The notes under the pieces: generated by a model
What the model was told of the DNA's origin: nothing
What the model saw: the letters and a program-made list of their open reading frames with translations, nothing else
Databases searched by the model: none
Program-made: the position numbers and the translations under genes
Shown here: in pieces, positions 52,101 through 62,078 of the stretch
Layout of the letters: each line of letters starts with the position of its first letter
Position numbering within the stretch: the first letter of the stretch is position 1
DNA from: Rhizobiaceae bacterium
GTDB taxonomy: Bacteria; Pseudomonadota; Alphaproteobacteria; Rhizobiales; Rhizobiaceae
Direction: 5' to 3'
Length of the DNA: 62,078 bases
Assembly (NCBI GenBank): GCA_017643495.1
Contig: JAEPNK010000004.1
Span: 1 to 62,078 of the forward strand

Positions 52101-53269
52101 GTTTCAAGACCGGAACAAAGATCACGGTTGACCTTCTGGAAGAGTATCCGCGTTCCCAGTGGTGGCAGTTTGCCGTTTCCAATGAGAAACGCCAGACCCA
52201 GCTCGAGCAGCTTCAGGGCCAGTATGATGACTCCAAGGGGCTGCTGGAACGCCGCTTCATGGACAAGGTTGAGAAGCTTCAGCGCGGTGACGAGCTGATG
52301 CCAGGCGTCATGAAAATGGTGAAGGTATTTGTTGCCGTGAAGCGCAAGCTTCAACCTGGTGACAAGATGGCTGGGCGTCACGGAAACAAGGGTGTTGTTT
52401 CGCGTATCATGCCGGTTGAAGACATGCCGTTCCTCGAAGACGGAACCCATGCTGATATCGTGCTGAACCCGCTTGGCGTGCCATCACGAATGAATGTTGG
52501 ACAGATTCTTGAAACCCATCTTGGATGGGCCTGTGCCGGCATGGGCAGAAAGATCGGTGACCTGATTGATGCCTACCGTGAAAGCGCCGATATCAAGCCA
52601 TTGCGTGAACAGGTTGAGCGCATCTACGGTGAGAATGAGCGTAATGAACCGGTCAAGGAGTATGATGAAGAATCCGTCGTACGTCTTGCCGAGCAGGTGC
52701 GCCGCGGTGTTTCGATCGCAACTCCCGTCTTCGATGGTGCCAATGAACAGGACATCGTTGAAATGCTGGAAGATGCAGGACTTCACGGGTCAGGCCAGTC
52801 AACGGTTTACGATGGACGGACCGGCGAAGCTTTCGACCGCAAGGTGACCATGGGCTACATCTACATGTTGAAGCTTCATCACCTTGTTGACGACAAGATC
52901 CATGCCCGTTCAATCGGACCATACTCCCTTGTTACCCAGCAACCGCTTGGTGGTAAGGCCCAGTTTGGTGGTCAGCGCTTCGGTGAGATGGAGGTCTGGG
53001 CACTGGAAGCTTATGGCGCAGCCTACACCTTGCAGGAAATGCTTACTGTCAAGTCGGATGACGTTGCCGGCCGAACCAAGGTCTATGAGGCTATTGTCCG
53101 TGGCGATGATACGTTTGAGGCCGGTATTCCGGAAAGCTTCAACGTTCTTGTCAAGGAGATGCGCTCCCTTGGCCTCAGCGTTGAGCTTGAGAATACCAAG
53201 GTCATCACTGATGACTATGAGGATGGTGATGAAGATGGCAGTGAGTTGCTGACTGACGCTGCTGAATGA
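49106..53269 (+). CDS. rpoB: DNA-directed RNA polymerase subunit beta
   Basis: A 1387-residue beta subunit. Fork and rifampicin-binding region: [68 protein letters not shown]; this is the usual rifampicin-sensitive sequence. The C-terminal [28 protein letters not shown] is typical. With rpoC it forms the catalytic core. Length is normal for alphaproteobacteria. Confidence 0.98.
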   Translation: MAKNHVFNGRKRVRKFYGNISEVAQMPNLIEVQKQSYDAFLMFDEREEGRPDEGLQAVFNSVFPISDFTGASMLEFVRYEFDPPKYDVEECRQRDMTYAAPLKVTLRLIVFDIDEDTGAKSVKDIKEQEVYMGDMPLMTGNGTFIVNGTERVIVSQMHRSPGVFFDHDKGKSHSSGKLLFAARIIPYRGSWLDVEFDAKDVVHARIDRRRKLPVTTLLMALGLSPEEILETFYTSSTVSRDGEGWKIPFDGESMKGNKAEADLIDADSGEVVLEIGKKMTARTIRQLNEKGVKHLRITNEQLYGKYVSEDIVNTKTGEIYLEAGDEIDEKAVETLDEAKIKSVPVLDIDYVNVGPYIRNTLSADKNDSTQDALFDIYRVMRPGEPPTMETAQAMFESLFFDSERYDLSAVGRVKMNIRLDQEVDDTVRVLRKDDILEVVKTLVDLRDGKGEIDDIDNLGNRRVRSVGELMENQYRIGLLRMERAIKERMSSIEVDTVMPQDLINAKPAAAAVREFFGSSQLSQFMDQTNPLSEITHKRRLSALGPGGLTRERAGFEVRDVHPTHYGRICPIETPEGPNIGLINSLATFARVNKYGFIESPYRKVVDSKVTEEVVYLSAMEEARYNVAQANADLDDKGEFTSEFVTCRKAGEVMMVPRENVELMDVSPKQLVSVASSLIPFLENDDANRALMGSNMMRQAVPLVRAEAPFVGTGMESVVARDSGAAIAAKRTGIVDQVDATRIVIRATEELDASKSGVDIYRLQKFQRSNQSTCINQRPLVTVGDQITKGDIIADGPSTDLGDLALGRNVLVAFMPWNGYNYEDSILLSERIVRDDIFTSIHIEEYEVMARDTKLGPEEITRDIPNVSEEALKNLDEAGITYIGAEVGPGDILVGKITPKGESPMTPEEKLLRAIFGEKASDVRDTSLRMPPGAFGTVVEVRVFNRHGIEKDERAMSIEREEIEALAKDRDDEQAILDRNVYSRLSDMLKGNEGIAGPKGFKTGTKITVDLLEEYPRSQWWQFAVSNEKRQTQLEQLQGQYDDSKGLLERRFMDKVEKLQRGDELMPGVMKMVKVFVAVKRKLQPGDKMAGRHGNKGVVSRIMPVEDMPFLEDGTHADIVLNPLGVPSRMNVGQILETHLGWACAGMGRKIGDLIDAYRESADIKPLREQVERIYGENERNEPVKEYDEESVVRLAEQVRRGVSIATPVFDGANEQDIVEMLEDAGLHGSGQSTVYDGRTGEAFDRKVTMGYIYMLKLHHLVDDKIHARSIGPYSLVTQQPLGGKAQFGGQRFGEMEVWALEAYGAAYTLQEMLTVKSDDVAGRTKVYEAIVRGDDTFEAGIPESFNVLVKEMRSLGLSVELENTKVITDDYEDGDEDGSELLTDAAE

Positions 53270-53280
53270 ACACAAGAGGG

Positions 53281-53370
53281 GCGGGCACCGACAGTGTCCG
53301 CCACCACGCTCGCGAGAGCGACGCGAATTTGAGTTCTACCGGTCCTGAGAATGTGCACCAGTTCAGGACC
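53281..53370 (+). promoter_or_regulatory. rpoB-rpoC intergenic hairpins
   Basis: Two stems lie in the 133-nt gap: GCGGGCAC (53281-53288) with GTGTCCGC (53294-53301), and GGTCCTGA (53341-53348) with TCAGGACC (53363-53370). No U-tracts follow. They may be processing or translational control sites for the rpoBC transcript. Confidence 0.4.
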
Positions 53371-53402
53371 ACAACGGGAAGCCCCCGAAGGAAATGATTA
53401 TC

Positions 53403-57605
<4,203 letters not shown>

Positions 57606-57627
57606 CCGCCATTTCATAACAATCATG

Positions 57628-57653
57628 AAAGCCGCCCACCGGGCGGCTTTTTT
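57628..57653 (+). terminator. Intrinsic terminator after rpoC
   Basis: AAAGCCGCCC (57628-57637), loop ACC, then GGGCGGCTTT (57641-57650) followed by TTT. A perfect stem ending the rpoBC transcript 22 nt after the rpoC stop. Confidence 0.95.
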
Positions 57654-57822
57654 GTTTCGAAATGTAATCGTCTCCGGGGGCAGATAGGATGGTTGAAGCG
57701 CTTGCCCTGTTTGCTCGCTTGCCCGGTTTTGATTTACTTTTCGTGAAACTTGCTTCAAAATGTTTCACAGGGGCTAGTTTATTGCCGTTTGGCGGCAGAT
57801 GTAATGTGTACTGGAAAACCCA

Positions 57823-58554
57823 ATGAGCAAAATCCTTGATCCGTCAGGCATGAGCCGTCGCAGCTTTGTGGCCGCACTGGGAATGTTGCCTGCTTCGGCT
57901 TTGGTTGCATCCTGTTCTTCTGCAACATCGGGAACCAGCCAGACACTGGCCGTATCCAGTGGCATGGTGGATGCCAATGGCCGCTACAATTATGATCAGA
58001 TCTATGCCGCAAAAATGGATGGGGAAGTATCCCTGCCGGCATTTGACTATCGCAGGATGGATCCTGAATATCTACGGCAATGGGTTAGCTTGCCTGGCAA
58101 TTACAAGCCGGGAACCCTGATTGTTGACACGTCAAAACGGCATCTTTACCTGGCCCAGGGAGGAGACCGTGCCCTTCGTTATGGTACTGCTGTGGGCAAG
58201 GAGGGATTTGCGTGGTTTGGCGATGCCGTCATGAAATGGAAACAGCCCTGGCCAACCTGGACTCCGCCTCAGGAAATGATTGCGAGAACGCCAAGACTTG
58301 CAGAGTTTGAAAAAGGCATGCCGGGAGGCGCCGATAATCCTTTGGGCGCGCGTGCGCTTTACCTGTACAAGGATGGTCGTGACACGCTTTTCAGGATTCA
58401 TGGCACGAATCGTCCGCACTCGATCGGAAAGGCTGCGTCGAGCGGATGTTTCAGGATGATCAATCAGGACGTCATTGATTTGTACGAGCGAGTCCCGCCC
58501 GGGGCAGAGGTTTATGTCCGGCAGACAGTCAAGCAAAGAGTGGCAAATCGCTGA
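57823..58554 (+). CDS. L,D-transpeptidase (YkuD), Tat-type lipoprotein
   Basis: A 243-residue YkuD-domain enzyme. The active site HGTNRPHSIGKAASSGCFRM contains His193 and Cys209, the catalytic pair for forming 3-3 peptidoglycan cross-links or attaching lipoproteins. The N-terminus has MSRRSFVAALG, a twin-arginine-like motif, then LVASC, a lipobox. So it looks like a Tat-exported lipoprotein on the outer face of the inner membrane or in the outer membrane. It stands between rpoC (with its own terminator) and rpsL, interrupting the usual rpoC-rpsL neighbourhood. A real promoter must lie in the 217-nt gap upstream. Confidence 0.88.
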   Translation: MSKILDPSGMSRRSFVAALGMLPASALVASCSSATSGTSQTLAVSSGMVDANGRYNYDQIYAAKMDGEVSLPAFDYRRMDPEYLRQWVSLPGNYKPGTLIVDTSKRHLYLAQGGDRALRYGTAVGKEGFAWFGDAVMKWKQPWPTWTPPQEMIARTPRLAEFEKGMPGGADNPLGARALYLYKDGRDTLFRIHGTNRPHSIGKAASSGCFRMINQDVIDLYERVPPGAEVYVRQTVKQRVANR

Positions 58555-58942
58555 TTGATCCGGCGTTTGGGCTGTAATCCGCCCGGTTTGCGCTCAAATG
58601 GACATTTCGTTGCTTCCAAAGACCGTCCTGAAGCAAAATCGGGACAAAGCCCCTTGACTGGCAACGTTGCTTTCCGTATATCCGCATCAACAAATCGATG
58701 TGAGCCATCATTTGTTCGGAACGTCGCGTTCTGAATTAGCTGCTCAAACAAGGTTTGACATAGATTTACATCGGATTAGAGCACGACCCTCAGGTCCTCT
58801 GCCTGCCAGGATTTCCATCCGGATTAAGTTCGGGACTGGGAAATCCTTTTTTGCATGGGGTATGCCTCGGCTGACAGCACGGCATGCCACGAAGTCTAAC
58901 GCATCCGGATTTTGCCGGAGCAAGAAAGAAAGACCGGATTGT
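58555..58942. other. rpsL promoter and leader region
   Basis: 388 bp without a supported gene; the in-frame extension upstream of rpsL (from 58667) is not coding. It holds the candidate str-operon promoter at 58755-58782 and a long leader before rpsL. No strong leader hairpin was identified. Confidence 0.5.
58755..58782 (+). promoter_or_regulatory. Candidate sigma-70 promoter of the str operon
   Basis: TTGACA (58755-58760) is followed after 16 nt by TAGAGC (58777-58782). The perfect -35 hexamer and the position upstream of rpsL make this the best promoter candidate for rpsL-rpsG-fusA-tuf. It leaves a leader of about 150 nt. Confidence 0.5.
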
Positions 58943-59796
<854 letters not shown>

Positions 59797-59845
59797 ATCA
59801 TTGAGTTAAGGGTGGCCCGAGGGCTGCAAAATAAAGGCAAGACAA

Positions 59846-61939
59846 ATGTCACGCGATTACGCAATCGAAGATTACCGTAACTTCGGCATCATGGCCCATA
59901 TTGATGCCGGCAAGACGACCACGACCGAGCGCATTCTCTATTATACGGGCAAAAGCCACAAGATCGGCGAAGTCCATGACGGTGCGGCTACTATGGACTG
60001 GATGGAACAGGAGCAGGAGCGCGGGATTACAATCACGTCTGCTGCAACCACTACGTTCTGGGTTGGCCGTGACGGCAAGAAAAAGCGCTTCAACATTATT
60101 GATACTCCAGGTCACGTTGACTTCACGATTGAGGTTGAGCGTTCGCTGCGCGTGCTTGATGGTGCTATTGCATTGCTGGATGCCAATGCGGGTGTTGAGC
60201 CTCAGACCGAGACCGTTTGGCGTCAGGCAGACAAGTATTCTGTTCCGCGCATGATCTTTGTAAACAAAATGGACAAGATCGGCGCTGACTTCTATCGCTC
60301 TGTCGAGATGATCCGTGAGCGTTTGGGCGGCAAGCCGCTTGTTCTTCAGATTCCGATTGGTGCCGAGAGTGAATTTGCAGGTGTTGTTGATCTCATCGAG
60401 ATGAAAGCGCTTGTCTGGAACGGTGAAGAACTTGGTGCGTCATGGGATGTAACGGATATTCCGGCTGACCTTGTCGAGACTGCCAACAAGTACCGTGAAG
60501 AAATGATCGAGGCTGCTGTCGAAAACGATGAGGCAGCCATGGAGGCGTATCTGGAAGGCGAGGAGCCTTCTCCGGACAAGCTTCGTGAGCTTATTCGTAT
60601 TGGTACCATTTCTGCTGAATACTTCCCTGTATTCTGTGGCTCGGCTTTCAAGAACAAGGGTGTTCAGCCACTGCTGGATGCGGTTGTTGACTTCCTTCCT
60701 TCTCCTGTCGACATTCCTGCGATCAAGGGTATCGACGTGAAGACCGAAGAAGAAGTGAAGAGAAAGGCTTCTGATGAAGAGCCTCTCGGCATTCTTGCGT
60801 TCAAGATCATGAACGACCCGTTTGTCGGATCGCTTACTTTCTGCCGTATCTATTCCGGCAAGCTGGAAACCGGTTCATCGGTACTCAATACCGTCAAGGA
60901 CAAGCGTGAGCGCGTTGGCCGGATGCTTCTTATGCATTCCAACGACCGGGAAGACATCAAGGAAGCTTTCGCCGGTGACATTGTCGCGATTGCTGGTCTC
61001 AAGGAAACCACAACGGGTGATACACTGTGTGATCCATTGAAGCCTGTTATCCTTGAGCGCATGGAATTCCCTGATCCGGTTATCCAGATTGCGATTGAGC
61101 CGAAGACAAAAGGCGATCAGGAGAAAATGGGTATCGCTCTGAACCGCCTTGCGGCTGAGGATCCTTCTTTCCGCGTCAAGTCTGACGATGAATCCGGACA
61201 GACCATCATTGCCGGCATGGGTGAATTGCACCTCGACATTCTGGTTGACCGCATGAAACGGGAATTCAAGGTTGAGGCCAATGTTGGTGAGCCTCAGGTT
61301 GCATTCCGGGAAACCATTACAGAGACTTTCGAAGCGGATTACACGCACAAGAAGCAGTCTGGTGGTTCAGGTCAGTTTGCTCGTGTCAAAATCCTGTTTG
61401 AACCAAACACTGAAAGTGAAGAGTTCGAGTTCGAATCCAAGATTGTTGGTGGTAACGTTCCCAAGGAATACATTCCGGGCGTTCAGAAGGGGCTTGAAAG
61501 CGTCATGTCATCTGGTCCGCTTGCCGGCTTCCCGATGCTTGGTGTGAAGGCCACTCTCATGGATGGTGCTTACCACGACGTGGACTCGAGTGTTCTTGCT
61601 TTTGAAATTGCTGCTCGTGCCTGCTTCCGTGAAAACAAGAACCAGCTTGGTGCACAACTGCTGGAGCCAATCATGGCTGTTGAAGTTGTCACGCCAGAGG
61701 AGTATCTCGGCGACATTATCGGGAACCTCAATTCCCGTCGCGGCATGATCCAGGGCCAGGAAGTACGTGGTATCGCGACTGTCGTCACCGCGCACGTTCC
61801 GCTGATGAACATGTTCAAATACGTTGATAACCTGCGTTCGATGTCACAGGGCCGTGCCCAGTACAGCATGCAGTTTGATCACTACGCACCGGTACCTTCT
61901 GCGGTTTCCAAGGAAATCCAGGAAAAATATACCGGTTAA
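59846..61939 (+). CDS. fusA: Elongation factor G
   Basis: A 697-residue translational GTPase. G domain: [23 protein letters not shown], switch [11 protein letters not shown] and [11 protein letters not shown]. Domains IV and V end with [49 protein letters not shown]. It moves tRNA and mRNA by one codon after peptide transfer. Typical length, no insertions. Confidence 0.98.
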   Translation: MSRDYAIEDYRNFGIMAHIDAGKTTTTERILYYTGKSHKIGEVHDGAATMDWMEQEQERGITITSAATTTFWVGRDGKKKRFNIIDTPGHVDFTIEVERSLRVLDGAIALLDANAGVEPQTETVWRQADKYSVPRMIFVNKMDKIGADFYRSVEMIRERLGGKPLVLQIPIGAESEFAGVVDLIEMKALVWNGEELGASWDVTDIPADLVETANKYREEMIEAAVENDEAAMEAYLEGEEPSPDKLRELIRIGTISAEYFPVFCGSAFKNKGVQPLLDAVVDFLPSPVDIPAIKGIDVKTEEEVKRKASDEEPLGILAFKIMNDPFVGSLTFCRIYSGKLETGSSVLNTVKDKRERVGRMLLMHSNDREDIKEAFAGDIVAIAGLKETTTGDTLCDPLKPVILERMEFPDPVIQIAIEPKTKGDQEKMGIALNRLAAEDPSFRVKSDDESGQTIIAGMGELHLDILVDRMKREFKVEANVGEPQVAFRETITETFEADYTHKKQSGGSGQFARVKILFEPNTESEEFEFESKIVGGNVPKEYIPGVQKGLESVMSSGPLAGFPMLGVKATLMDGAYHDVDSSVLAFEIAARACFRENKNQLGAQLLEPIMAVEVVTPEEYLGDIIGNLNSRRGMIQGQEVRGIATVVTAHVPLMNMFKYVDNLRSMSQGRAQYSMQFDHYAPVPSAVSKEIQEKYTG

Positions 61940-62001
61940 CGACAACCCAGGAATAAAACCGGCACGAGGCAAGGTCCCGTGCCAACCAATGGAGAAGCCA
62001 G

Positions 62002-62078
62002 ATGGCAAAAGAAAAGTTTGAACGCAACAAGCCGCACTGCAACATTGGCACGATTGGCCATGTTGACCATGGCAAGAC
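62002..62078 (+). CDS. tuf: Elongation factor Tu, 5' end only (cut by window)
   Basis: The start of EF-Tu ([25 protein letters not shown]), ending in the P-loop region at the window edge. Its place right after fusA is the standard str-operon order. The sequence ends inside the gene, so nothing else can be assessed. AGGAATA-like and GGAGAAG sequences precede the ATG. Confidence 0.95.
   Translation, partial: MAKEKFERNKPHCNIGTIGHVDHGK

Overview
The window looks like a chromosomal segment of an alphaproteobacterium, most likely of the order Hyphomicrobiales (Rhizobiales). The evidence is a complete aapJQMP general L-amino-acid transporter divergent from metC, several small families typical of alphaproteobacteria (DUF3126, DUF2336, a BTLCP protease beside PilZ and PAS proteins, an NDUFS6-type zinc protein, a Rhizobium-type asparaginase), and an undivided secE-nusG-rplKAJL-rpoBC-rpsLG-fusA-tuf block. 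Base composition is moderate (about half G+C by eye). I saw no transposase, integrase, phage gene, CRISPR array or tRNA, so this is a core chromosomal region.

Layout. 1-9 kb: a non-pyrrolysine MttB-family methyltransferase, a GlsB-type membrane protein, a large MscS-type channel, then a desaturase and PhnD-like gene pair divergent from an HTH regulator across a dense palindromic operator region, then glyoxalase and metC. 9.4-14 kb: the aap operon with a structured leader and a hairpin after aapJ. 14-25 kb: mixed metabolic and envelope genes (FAD monooxygenase, NDUFS6-type zinc protein, cysE, gamma carbonic anhydrase), a BTLCP/PilZ/PAS cluster on the minus strand, a rhomboid protease and a patatin-like phospholipase. 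Two intergenic stretches here resemble small RNA genes that end in intrinsic terminators.

25-36 kb: lysE-hisI-folE on the minus strand, divergent from an Fe-S scaffold gene and yidD, asparaginase, msrQ, rlmJ, thrS, a membrane-haem/ferredoxin/adenylate cyclase fusion and a DUF1989 gene. Many of these overlap by 1-14 nt, suggesting translational coupling. 36-45 kb: flavin reductase, DUF2336, nadK, ggt, a two-domain acyltransferase resembling the ornithine-lipid synthase OlsF followed by a cupin/JmjC-like protein, and a TenA-like gene.

45-62 kb: transcription and translation genes, secE-nusG, rplK-rplA, rplJ-rplL, rpoB-rpoC, then a Tat-type lipoprotein L,D-transpeptidase and the rpsL-rpsG-fusA-tuf operon. 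tuf is cut by the window edge.

The best candidates for new biology are the multi-hairpin aapJ leader, two small RNA candidates (about 20.3 kb minus strand, 23.1 kb plus strand), the desaturase operator array with its co-transcribed signal-less PhnD-like protein, the redox-type adenylate cyclase coupled to thrS, and the OlsF-like/cupin pair. Start codons were revised where Shine-Dalgarno (SD) sequences or family N-termini favoured another site; the reason is given in each entry.
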